The translations under genes were made by a program, and so were the position numbers. 31,605 nt of DNA, from the NCBI GenBank assembly GCA_041687805.1, contig JBDNJK010000088.1, positions 1-31,605 of the forward strand, given 5' to 3'. Below the pieces are notes generated by a model. It ran no database searches, was not told the DNA's origin, and saw only the letters and a list, made by a program, of their open reading frames with translations. Each line of letters opens with the position of its first letter. The stretch's first letter is position 1. Source of the stretch: SZUA-87 sp041687805 (lineage in GTDB: Bacteria > Actinomycetota > Acidimicrobiia > Acidimicrobiales > Aldehydirespiratoraceae). Positions 1 through 7,027 of this stretch are shown here, one piece after another.

Positions 1-737
1 TACAACCTCAGTAGATGACCTGCAAGAACGATAACCGCCACGACAAGAACGGGCCGCACCACCCTTTCGCCTCCGGCAACAGTTATGTGGGCACCCGTGA
101 ATGAACCCGTGCCGAATCCACCTGCCAACACGATCGCCGGGGCCCAATGAACTTGGTTGTGGATGATGAACACCGGTAGCGCGAATGACGTGAATACAAA
201 GATCGTGATGACCTTGATGTGATTGGCCACCACCAGATCGACTCCCGAACGGGACAATGCAACGATGAACATGAGGCCAACGCCAGCTTGGAACGCTCCG
301 CCGTAGACGCCGATCGCGAAGAAAACGACGGTGGTCACCCATGGCGCCCACTGCGGACGGGCGGCCAATTTCTCCACATTGGGTCGCTTCAGCGACAAGA
401 AAAGGATCGGAATCATCACGACTCCGAACAGACGCTCAAAGGTCGAGTCGGCTAGCCCGCTGACAACAATCGACCCGACTATTGATCCGGCAACGGCAGG
501 ACCCAATATTTTGCCAACACCAGAAAATCCGCCTACACCGAGTCGTCTAAAGGTGGCTGCCGCGCTCAGGGCTCCTGTGATCACTCCCACTCGGTTGGAG
601 CCATTGGCAATATTTCCCGGTGCGCCGGCCAACACCAACAACGGCACGGTCAGCAGAGATCCGCCACCAGCCATCGTGTTGATGATGCCGGCGAGAAATC
701 CGCCGCCGAGCAAGAGCACAACATCAAGACCACTCAC
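1..737 (-). CDS. TauE/SafE family membrane permease (C-terminus cut by window edge)
   Basis: Predicted inner-membrane transporter of the TauE/SafE (DUF81) family, whose characterised members export sulfite or other small organic sulfur and carboxylate anions. About 245 residues are visible, close to the usual 250-270, so only the last few are missing at base 1. The N-terminus has the family hallmark: a glycine-rich first helix followed by NTMAGGGSLLTVP (about residues 16-28) and then GAPGNIANGSNRVG. The second half repeats the pattern weakly (GVYGGAFQAGVGLMF), matching the internal duplication of the family. Hydrophobic stretches cover most of the length. The GTG start at 737 is chosen because no in-frame start lies just upstream and a TATGGT -10 box ends 8 nt before it. 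It diverges from the DUF2207 gene. The substrate cannot be read from sequence. Confidence 0.85.
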   Translation of the reverse strand, partial: MSGLDVVLLLGGGFLAGIINTMAGGGSLLTVPLLVLAGAPGNIANGSNRVGVITGALSAAATFRRLGVGGFSGVGKILGPAVAGSIVGSIVVSGLADSTFERLFGVVMIPILFLSLKRPNVEKLAARPQWAPWVTTVVFFAIGVYGGAFQAGVGLMFIVALSRSGVDLVVANHIKVITIFVFTSFALPVFIIHNQVHWAPAIVLAGGFGTGSFTGAHITVAGGERVVRPVLVVAVIVLAGHLLRL

Positions 738-745
738 GGCGTGCG

Positions 746-751
746 ACCATA
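746..751 (-). promoter_or_regulatory. -10 box (TATGGT) of the TauE/SafE gene, leaderless layout
   Basis: TATGGT on the minus strand is followed by 8 nt and then the GTG at 737. There is no Shine-Dalgarno. A transcript starting 7-9 nt after the hexamer would begin at or next to the start codon. Confidence 0.5.
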
Positions 752-786
752 TCGCATCAAAGCCGTCGTGCTGCTTCCCGGCGGCA

Positions 787-792
787 TACTGT
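787..792 (+). promoter_or_regulatory. -10 box (TACTGT) of the DUF2207 gene, leaderless layout
   Basis: TACTGT is followed by 8 nt and the ATG at 801, with no ribosome binding site. It supports 801 rather than the upstream in-frame GTG at 741. It lies only 35 nt from the divergent -10 box at 746-751. Confidence 0.5.
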
Positions 793-800
793 CAGACCTC

Positions 801-2549
801 ATGCACGTGCTGAAAAAGCGAAGAATCGCAGCCCTGCTCACAGTGCTTGCCGTGCTTGTCGCCGCGGTCGTAGCTGGGTTCGGTGCCGCTGCCGGAGACA
901 CCGAACGAATCTCATCAATGTGGATCTCCGCTCGGTTGCAACCCAGCGGCCTGGCCGTCACCGAGGTAATCGACTACGACTTCGGCCCGCAAATTCGTCA
1001 CGGGATCTTTCGTGACATCCCCGATCTTGCCCCAGGATCGCGCGTCGAGGTCGTCTCACCAACTGCTCCCGACACCTACGAGGTCATATCGCTCGTCACT
1101 GGGACGCGTATCAAGATCGGCGACGCCCTCCAGACGATCTCCGGTCGCCATCGTTACCGGATCGACTACACCCTCGACAGATCAGCTGTTCTCAATCGTG
1201 CCGATTTTGCCTGGGACGCAGTAGGCAACGAATGGACCGTGGGCATCGCCAATGTCGATCTGCATGTCGACCTGGGATCAGGTGCAAAATCGATGGTCTG
1301 CACTAAAGGCACAGCTTGGTCATCGATGCCATGTGCGATTCAATCAGGGCCAGGCGACGTTGGAATTGTCCATGTCGACCAGCTCGATCAGGGCGACGGA
1401 CTCACCGTTTATGCTGTGGCAGGGTCGGTCACCAGCGATCTGCCCGCACCGCCGAGTGGACCCGCCTCCGATCCTGGTACGGGGGTCTGGAACACGGTCT
1501 GGCTCGCCGCCGTTGCAGCTCTGGCAGCCGCAGCGATATCCGTCTTCTTGGTACGACGTGCCGGCCGCGAGCAGGTCTGGTCGGGCGGGGCCACGGTCGC
1601 CGCGTTCGGGCCCGACAACCCCGATGCAGCGACCGAACGAATCGATGAGAGACGTCTGGGGCAACTGGCGACAACGGAATTCGAATCTCCCAGGGGAATG
1701 AGCGCCGTCGAGGGTGCTGTTCTGATCGATGAGACCGTGAAGGATCATCACCTCGCGGCGTGGCTGCTGGAATCGGCAGTAAGAGGCGAGATCGAGATCG
1801 AGGGGCAACTGGACGACGCCACGCTCATGCGAACCGACGTAGTGGCACACCCCACAGCAGAGCCAGTACTCCGACGAATGTTCAACGGCCGGCAACGCAT
1901 CTCGCTTGGCGAGTACGACTCCCAGTTCGCATCCGGCTGGCAGCTCATGAAAGACGACGTCACCCGCTGGCAGAGAGGCGCGACCTTTTGGGACCGCTCA
2001 GGCCACAAACGCCGCACAACGGTGCGTGTTATCGCTGGCTTCGGCCTCGCGCTCGGGTTGACCGTCACCGCAATCGGATCAGCACTCGCCAATCGCAGAG
2101 GCACCGACTGGCTCCCGATCGTCGCAGCAGGTGCAGTGTTGATCGGCCTCTGCTGGGCCGCTGTGATCAACTCTTGGGAACTACTGATTCGCAGCCCCGG
2201 CGGCACCGCTCGCTGGCTACAAGTCGAGTCATTTCGGCGATTCCTCCACGAGTCGGAGGCTCAACACGTTGAGCAGGCCGCGAAGCTCGGCCTGCTTCGC
2301 CAGTACACCGCGTGGGCTGTAGCTCTCGACGAGGCCGACCGATGGACGCTCGCTGTGTCCGCCGCCAATCGAGCAGATCCGACAATGCGAACCAACATGG
2401 TCGACGATTTCGCGTTCGTTGCGCTCGGATCATCGTTGGGCCGTTCCGTTCGTTCGGCACACACCCAACCGTCGAGTTCCGGTGGTGGGGGCGGCGGCGG
2501 ATTCAGCGCCGGCGGAGGCGGTGGGGGTGGGGGTGGGGGCTCCTGGTAG
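801..2549 (+). CDS. DUF2207 family membrane protein with poly-glycine tail
   Basis: A 582-residue predicted membrane protein of the DUF2207 (YciQ-like) family, whose molecular function is unknown. The N-terminus has basic residues and a long hydrophobic segment (about residues 8-30), a signal peptide or anchor. The extracytoplasmic domain that follows carries the family signature HGIFRDIPDL (about 67-76) and runs to about 225. Transmembrane segments are predicted near 230-251, 409-430 and 437-458, with a charged cytoplasmic domain between the first and second. The C-terminus (from about 561) is almost pure glycine ending in SW, as is usual in this family. The start at 801 gives a clean signal peptide and sits 8 nt behind a -10 box; an in-frame GTG at 741 would add 20 residues and overlap the divergent promoter. 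Family assignment is firm; the role is not known. Confidence 0.85.
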   Translation: MHVLKKRRIAALLTVLAVLVAAVVAGFGAAAGDTERISSMWISARLQPSGLAVTEVIDYDFGPQIRHGIFRDIPDLAPGSRVEVVSPTAPDTYEVISLVTGTRIKIGDALQTISGRHRYRIDYTLDRSAVLNRADFAWDAVGNEWTVGIANVDLHVDLGSGAKSMVCTKGTAWSSMPCAIQSGPGDVGIVHVDQLDQGDGLTVYAVAGSVTSDLPAPPSGPASDPGTGVWNTVWLAAVAALAAAAISVFLVRRAGREQVWSGGATVAAFGPDNPDAATERIDERRLGQLATTEFESPRGMSAVEGAVLIDETVKDHHLAAWLLESAVRGEIEIEGQLDDATLMRTDVVAHPTAEPVLRRMFNGRQRISLGEYDSQFASGWQLMKDDVTRWQRGATFWDRSGHKRRTTVRVIAGFGLALGLTVTAIGSALANRRGTDWLPIVAAGAVLIGLCWAAVINSWELLIRSPGGTARWLQVESFRRFLHESEAQHVEQAAKLGLLRQYTAWAVALDEADRWTLAVSAANRADPTMRTNMVDDFAFVALGSSLGRSVRSAHTQPSSSGGGGGGGFSAGGGGGGGGGGSW

Positions 2550-2568
2550 CCGATGTGATGCGACTCGA

Positions 2569-2598
2569 TTGTCTCGTCAGGGATCCTTCGTTTACCTT
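2569..2598 (+). promoter_or_regulatory. Promoter of the diiron protein gene (TTGTCT / TACCTT)
   Basis: A -35-like TTGTCT at 2569-2574 is separated by 18 nt from the -10 box TACCTT at 2593-2598, and the ATG at 2606 follows after 7 nt. There is no Shine-Dalgarno, so the mRNA is probably leaderless. This is the best two-box promoter in the window. Confidence 0.55.
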
Positions 2599-2605
2599 GT
2601 AAAGC

Positions 2606-3649
2606 ATGCTTACAACCGATCAGGCGAGCGCATCACTCGATGCCGAATTCGAAACCACGTTCACATGGAACTACGACCGTGCTCGCAACGGCCTTGACAA
2701 GCTCTACGAAAAGGCGAAAGCCAACCAGTGGAACGCCTCCACGGATCTCGACTGGACACAAGAGGTAGACCCCGAACGCGAGATCCACCGTGCGTCCGAG
2801 GCCAACGGCCTTCCAATCGGGTGGCAGGTACACCAACTGGCCGAGATGGAGGGTTCGAAGATTGCGTCCTGGGGCGACAGGGAGTATCTCCGTTTCGCCA
2901 TCGAGAACCAGAAGGCAGTGATGAGCCAGTTCCTTCATGGCGAGCAGGGTGCGTTGCTGTGCACCTCACGTCTGGTCGAGAGCGTTCCGTGGATCGAGGC
3001 CAAGTACTACGCGTCCACTCAGGTGGTCGACGAAGCCCGACACGTGGAGGTGTTCGCCAGGTACACCTACGACAAGCTCGGAGGCACCTACCCCATCAAC
3101 CCCGATCTCAACATGTTGCTGAGCGAGGTGCTCACCGACGGCCGCTGGGACATTGTCTACCTCGGCATGCAGGTGGTAATCGAGGGGCTCGCATTGTCGG
3201 CCTTCGGCATGATGCAGCGAACCACCGAGGAACCGTTGCTATCGAATCTGTTGAGATATGTGATGGCCGACGAAGCTCGTCACGTCGCATTCGGAATTCT
3301 GTCGCTCAAAGAGGTCTACACAGGACTCAACGCCAGTGAGATTCGCGAGCGCCAAGAATTCTGTTACGCGGCGATCGACCACATGCGACGGCGCACCGTC
3401 AATGTCGAGATGTGGGACGCCCTGGGCGTCGACACCGATTGGGTGATGAACGCAGTGCTTTCCATGCCGATTCAGAAGGAACTGCAGGGCATGCTGTTCA
3501 ACAAGATTGTTCCCAATTGCAAGAAACTTGGTCTGCTCGATGCCGGCGACGGATGGTTGCGTCGCAAATTCGAAGAAATCGACATCATCAAATGGGAAGA
3601 TTCTCCAGCAGGCGATGAAGTGATGGAGTTCCCGTCGTTCAAGGTGTGA
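2606..3649 (+). CDS. Ferritin-like diiron protein (R2/AurF-like oxidase or oxygenase)
   Basis: A soluble 347-residue four-helix-bundle protein with a complete carboxylate-bridged diiron site. The two half-sites are almost symmetrical: E113 then E143-x-x-H146 (in VVDEARHVEVF), and E193 then E223-x-x-H226 (in MADEARHVAFG). Each half has 29 residues between the first Glu and the ExxH. This ligand pattern is that of ribonucleotide reductase R2, R2-like oxidases and AurF-type N-oxygenases. The N-terminal stretch LYEKAKANQW and the DLDW motif nearby resemble a ferritin-like group I associate with actinobacteria, usually annotated only as ferritin-like. No NrdA-like partner is present, so a reductase role is unlikely here; an oxygenase or oxidase role is inferred. 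It has its own promoter, and its last 11 bases overlap the tail of the convergent oxidoreductase gene. Confidence 0.8.
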   Translation: MLTTDQASASLDAEFETTFTWNYDRARNGLDKLYEKAKANQWNASTDLDWTQEVDPEREIHRASEANGLPIGWQVHQLAEMEGSKIASWGDREYLRFAIENQKAVMSQFLHGEQGALLCTSRLVESVPWIEAKYYASTQVVDEARHVEVFARYTYDKLGGTYPINPDLNMLLSEVLTDGRWDIVYLGMQVVIEGLALSAFGMMQRTTEEPLLSNLLRYVMADEARHVAFGILSLKEVYTGLNASEIRERQEFCYAAIDHMRRRTVNVEMWDALGVDTDWVMNAVLSMPIQKELQGMLFNKIVPNCKKLGLLDAGDGWLRRKFEEIDIIKWEDSPAGDEVMEFPSFKV

Positions 3650-4568
3650 GGGCGGCCACCACCGGCGCCATTTCCTCCATGAACGCAACGGGGATACTCA
3701 CGTAGGAAATCCCCCATCGCTCACGCCATCCGCGAACGCGTTCGACGCATTCGTCGACAGTTCCGATGAGTGCGTGGGGCGATTCGAGCATCTGCTCAGC
3801 AGTCGCGCCGATCATGGAGGCCATGAACTCGGCGGTGCCCCGAGCATCGTCGGTGATCGATGCGAAGAAGACAGAAGTCTGGAGTTCGATTTGGTCCATA
3901 CGGTCGCCCGCAGCCTCGCGTACCCAAGCCAACTTTTGATCGGTGGCCTCGGCGTGCGCGGTGGGCGCGATCCGCTCGTCGACAACTCCGGCGGCAAGCC
4001 CAGGATTGAATCCCACGATGTCGGCCTCACGCGCTGCCAGCGACAGGATCTTGCGGCCGCCACCAGCGATGAGGAATGGCGGATGGGGTCGTCGCACCGG
4101 CATCGGCGTGTTCACCATCTCGGAGAGCTGGTAGTAGTCGCCGTCGAAGGAGAAAGGCTCTCCTGTGAACAGCCCCTTGAGCACTTTGATCGACTCGGCA
4201 AGACGAGCTATTCGCACGCCCGGTCGGTCATAAGTCATACCGGCACTGTCGTAATCGGTGCGCATCCATCCGGCCCCAATCGCCATCACGAACCGTCCGC
4301 CCGACAGGAGGTCCAGAGTCGCAGCCTCCTTGGCGAGCACCACAGGATGGCGATAGTCGTTCGCCAACACCAGCGGTTGAAGCTCGATCGTCGACGTGGC
4401 TTGGGCCACGGCCGCCAAGGCAATCAACGGCGCTAACTGGCCATCGAAATGGTCGGGCGGACCGAACGCCACGTAGCCGAGGCTCTCAGCAGTCTGAGCA
4501 GCCTGGATGAACTCGGCCGCGGTGTGGAGCCCCGATGCCTGAACGCTGAATCTAAAAGGACGAGTCAT
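3639..4568 (-). CDS. LLM-class F420-dependent oxidoreductase
   Basis: A 309-residue luciferase-like (alpha/beta)8-barrel oxidoreductase. In actinobacteria this group commonly uses coenzyme F420 for hydride transfer. Visible features are the N-terminal strand FRFSVQASG, the stretch LGYVAFGPPDHF, the segment VLAKEAATLDLLSGGRFVMAIGAG split around residues 85-110, which is the standard second signature, and a C-terminal GTVDECVERVRGWRERWG typical of the TIGR03621-like subgroup. The start at 4568 (MTRPFRF) is chosen over a longer frame because its ATG overlaps the stop of the upstream gene as ATGA, a translational-coupling arrangement. It is the last gene of the acyl-CoA dehydrogenase / PPDK-like / LLM operon and converges with the diiron protein gene. 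The substrate is not predictable, and FMN instead of F420 cannot be excluded. Confidence 0.85.
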   Translation of the reverse strand: MTRPFRFSVQASGLHTAAEFIQAAQTAESLGYVAFGPPDHFDGQLAPLIALAAVAQATSTIELQPLVLANDYRHPVVLAKEAATLDLLSGGRFVMAIGAGWMRTDYDSAGMTYDRPGVRIARLAESIKVLKGLFTGEPFSFDGDYYQLSEMVNTPMPVRRPHPPFLIAGGGRKILSLAAREADIVGFNPGLAAGVVDERIAPTAHAEATDQKLAWVREAAGDRMDQIELQTSVFFASITDDARGTAEFMASMIGATAEQMLESPHALIGTVDECVERVRGWRERWGISYVSIPVAFMEEMAPVVAALTP

Positions 4569-5683
4569 GGCGTGACCGTAGCCGAACCGATCATCCCGTT
4601 CGTGCCGTCGACTACCAGCTCCTCGCCAACAGCGATTCGGACACGACCGATCATCACGTGATCGTCGGCAATCACCAATCCGCCCACCGACACCACCGCC
4701 GGCACTCCACCGGCCCTCGTGATCACGGCAGCGTGACACTCAGGCCCACCGACCACGGTTATCACGCCAGCGGCTTTGGTCACGGCCTCGACATCGGAAG
4801 GCGACGTGGTGCCCAGCGCGAGCACGACGCGGCGACCGGCATCTATCGCATCTAGGGCATCCCCCACATCAGTGATGAGCTCGCCCTCCGCCAATCCGGG
4901 TGACGCCGCTCGCCCAAACCCCACGATCGACACACCTTCGGGCAACGACTGACGTTCTGATGGGTCAACAACATCGACCTGACGGAACTGCAGATACCAA
5001 AGCCGTCCCGCCTCAACAACGAACTCGACCTCTACCGGCCCGCCAACGTCTGAATCAAGTGCTCTTAGATCGGCAACCAAGCGGCTCACAATTTCCGGAT
5101 GGCGTCGCCCCAACCCATCCAATGATTCGACCGGCGATCGCCCCGCCATCACGGCATCGCCTCGTGTTCGAAACGCATATGACCCGGTCACATGAAGAGT
5201 GCCATCTATCGGATTGCGGCTTAGAGCCGCGCCGGCCCCAGAATCATCGTCACCGACTGCGTCCACCTCGATCTGTACCACCACCGCCGTTGGTGGCACC
5301 GAGTCGAGCCCCATGGCGGTTGCGATCGTCGCCGCTTGGGGTGACCGCCTGGATGCCACGACTGAAACCACCGCCTCTGCGACCGATTCTGGATCGACAC
5401 CGAGACAGGTTTCGAGTGCCCCCGGCAGCGACGTCTCGGCCCCCGATCTCACTGCAAGCTTCGTGTCGCCGGCTCCCGCGATCAGCCGATCGACGGCATG
5501 GCCGAGATCTACTGCCAGTTCTCCCGACTCAACCCGAGCTGACGCTCCAATGTCGATGACGAACGCCGCTGGCACCGCTAGGCCACGCCTCATGAGATAT
5601 TGGAGCCCACAGGCCTTGGCGCCATGTGTGCGTGGGATCAGTTCTGGGCCAACGTCACTGATAAAGACGATTCCGTCGGCCAT
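4565..5683 (-). CDS. Compact PPDK-like ATP-grasp plus phosphohistidine-domain protein without the PEP barrel
   Basis: A 372-residue protein that aligns by motif with the first two domains of pyruvate phosphate dikinase or PEP synthase. Residues about 1-240 form a shortened ATP-grasp domain: GAKACGLQYLM with K23, VPAAFVI, AVRSGAETSLPG with R79, GAALSRNPIDG (151-161), EVEF with E220 and LQFRQ with Q232. Residues about 250-345 form the swivelling phosphohistidine domain: AASPGLAEGEL, then GGPECHAAVITRAGGVPAV with the predicted phosphorylated His317. The C-terminal PEP/pyruvate TIM barrel of true PPDK (about 870 residues) is absent, and the frame ends in a normal stop. It could phosphorylate His317 from ATP and pass the phosphate to an unknown acceptor, as rifampicin phosphotransferase does with a different middle domain. 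It starts 4 nt after the acyl-CoA dehydrogenase stop and overlaps the LLM gene. A regulatory or degenerate role remains possible. Confidence 0.75.
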   Translation of the reverse strand: MADGIVFISDVGPELIPRTHGAKACGLQYLMRRGLAVPAAFVIDIGASARVESGELAVDLGHAVDRLIAGAGDTKLAVRSGAETSLPGALETCLGVDPESVAEAVVSVVASRRSPQAATIATAMGLDSVPPTAVVVQIEVDAVGDDDSGAGAALSRNPIDGTLHVTGSYAFRTRGDAVMAGRSPVESLDGLGRRHPEIVSRLVADLRALDSDVGGPVEVEFVVEAGRLWYLQFRQVDVVDPSERQSLPEGVSIVGFGRAASPGLAEGELITDVGDALDAIDAGRRVVLALGTTSPSDVEAVTKAAGVITVVGGPECHAAVITRAGGVPAVVSVGGLVIADDHVMIGRVRIAVGEELVVDGTNGMIGSATVTP

Positions 5684-5687
5684 GCTC

Positions 5688-6941
5688 TCAGTTCTTGGGA
5701 AGATCCCGGAAGGGAGTGCCCTTCACGTATCCCGGCTCCTTGGGCAATCCAAGCACACGTTCGCCGATGATGTTGCGCTGTATCTGATCGGTGCCGCCGT
5801 AGATGGCCGGACCGGGCGAGAACATCGCGATCTCGGGCACGATTCCACCGGAAGACTTCTCGTCGGAACCCGTCAACATGCCATCGGCACCGATGACATC
5901 GATCCCAACTTCGCGGAACTGCCTGAACAACTCGCTCATGGTCAACTTCGCGATGTTGCCCTCCGCACCCGACCGTTGCTTGGGGTCCTTGGCACGCTGC
6001 ATCGAGAAGCGATTGATTTCGATGAGGTTGTAGAGGTGGACAAGTCGCTGACGCAGAATCGGATCAGTGATCCGGCCCGACTTGCGAGCGATCTCGACCA
6101 AGCTCTTCCAGAGATTGATTCCCAAGCCGGGGACGCCGCCCTCGCCGCGGATCTTGTCTGTGAAATCGGTGACGGGACGATCGAGAGCTCCACCCTTGAC
6201 GCCGGGCGTGGCAGTGTTGGGTTTCTTGCCGGCCGACCCCAGCGAGGCGCGCTCGAACATGAGCGTGGAGTTGGCGACCGCCCAGCCATTGTTGAGGCCG
6301 CCCACAATGTTGGCGTCTGGGACGCGCGCCTCATCGATGAAGACTTCGTTGAAGAGTGCTCGCCCGGTCATTTCGGCGAGTGGCCTCACGCTTACACCAG
6401 CCTGGTTCATGTCGAACGCGAACCAAGAGATCCCCTTGTGTTTTGGCGCATCGGGATCGGTACGGGCGATCAACATTCCCCAGTCGGAAACCTGACCGCC
6501 TGATGTCCAGACCTTCTGGCCAGTGATGATCCATTCGTCGCCGTCCTTCTCGGCCTTGCATCCCAAGCTGGCCAAGTCAGACCCAGCGCCGGGCTCGGAG
6601 AAAAGCTGACACCAGCCGACAGTTCCGTCGAGAATTTCGGGGAGAAATTGGTCGATCTGATCTTGGCTGCCATGGGCGGCGATGGTGGGCGCTGCCAGCA
6701 TGTATCCGAGGCCCGATGAGGGCGGGCCCATCACGCCACGGTCGGCCATCGTGGCCATCACCGCAGCTGCCAAATCACGTCCCCAGCCCTTGCCATACGC
6801 GTTCTCCGGCAACATCGGGTGGGTGTAACCGGTCGGCAACAATTTAGCCCACCATTCACGAACACTCAGTTTGGAGTCCCAGTTGGCGTCGAGCCAAGCT
6901 TCGACTTCGGCGCGGACTTCGTCAGCCGTGGGGGTGCTCAT
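5688..6941 (-). CDS. Acyl-CoA dehydrogenase
   Basis: A 417-residue FAD-dependent acyl-CoA dehydrogenase, which introduces the alpha-beta double bond into an acyl-CoA thioester. The family order is clear: N-terminal helical domain, then the flavin and substrate segment QLFSEPGAGSDLASLGCKAE followed by WIITGQKVWTSGG (about 110-150), the middle beta domain with VSVRPLAEMTG, and a C-terminal helical bundle ending in IYGGTDQIQRNIIGERVLGLP, the standard tetramer and flavin contact region. Length is normal. It is the first gene of a tight three-gene unit with the PPDK-like and LLM genes, suggesting a shared catabolic or modification pathway. The ATG at 6941 has AGGAG 8 nt upstream. The physiological acyl chain cannot be inferred; the large actinobacterial FadE group includes steroid and branched-chain enzymes. 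Confidence 0.93.
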   Translation of the reverse strand: MSTPTADEVRAEVEAWLDANWDSKLSVREWWAKLLPTGYTHPMLPENAYGKGWGRDLAAAVMATMADRGVMGPPSSGLGYMLAAPTIAAHGSQDQIDQFLPEILDGTVGWCQLFSEPGAGSDLASLGCKAEKDGDEWIITGQKVWTSGGQVSDWGMLIARTDPDAPKHKGISWFAFDMNQAGVSVRPLAEMTGRALFNEVFIDEARVPDANIVGGLNNGWAVANSTLMFERASLGSAGKKPNTATPGVKGGALDRPVTDFTDKIRGEGGVPGLGINLWKSLVEIARKSGRITDPILRQRLVHLYNLIEINRFSMQRAKDPKQRSGAEGNIAKLTMSELFRQFREVGIDVIGADGMLTGSDEKSSGGIVPEIAMFSPGPAIYGGTDQIQRNIIGERVLGLPKEPGYVKGTPFRDLPKN

Positions 6942-6949
6942 CTCCGGTA

Positions 6950-6954
6950 CTCCT
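6950..6954 (-). promoter_or_regulatory. Shine-Dalgarno (AGGAG) fixing the acyl-CoA dehydrogenase start
   Basis: AGGAG on the minus strand lies 8 nt before the ATG at 6941. This unit therefore has a leadered mRNA, unlike most other unit-first genes here. Confidence 0.6.
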
Positions 6955-6968
6955 GGATAGGTGAAGTT

Positions 6969-6986
6969 GGTCGTATGTTAGCGACC
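6969..6986 (-). promoter_or_regulatory. Possible operator overlapping a -10 box upstream of the acyl-CoA dehydrogenase operon
   Basis: An inverted repeat GGTCG-N8-CGACC encloses TAACAT (minus strand, 6975-6980), a TANNNT -10 candidate that would start transcription near 6968 and give a leader of about 27 nt with the AGGAG site. A palindrome over the -10 box is a typical place for a TetR- or FadR-type repressor of fatty-acid genes. No regulator gene is adjacent, and the arms are only 5 bp. Confidence 0.3.
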
Positions 6987-7027
6987 GTTCACTTGATCGG
7001 CGACAGCGGGTGAGGGTGACGGTCGGC

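Noticed and set aside
741..800. Upstream GTG start for the DUF2207 gene.
   Set aside because: It would put 20 residues before a clean signal peptide and overlap both divergent -10 boxes; ATG 801 fits the TACTGT box.
331..813. A 160-codon plus-strand frame rich in Pro and Thr.
   Set aside because: Antisense to the TauE/SafE gene, whose family motifs on the minus strand are clear.
2481..2549. G-rich repeat suggestive of a G-quadruplex or tandem repeat.
   Set aside because: It encodes the poly-glycine tail that is usual in DUF2207 proteins, so codon content explains it.
5199..6503. A 434-codon plus-strand open frame crossing two minus-strand genes.
   Set aside because: It lies antisense to the PPDK-like and acyl-CoA dehydrogenase genes and spans their junction; no recognisable fold.
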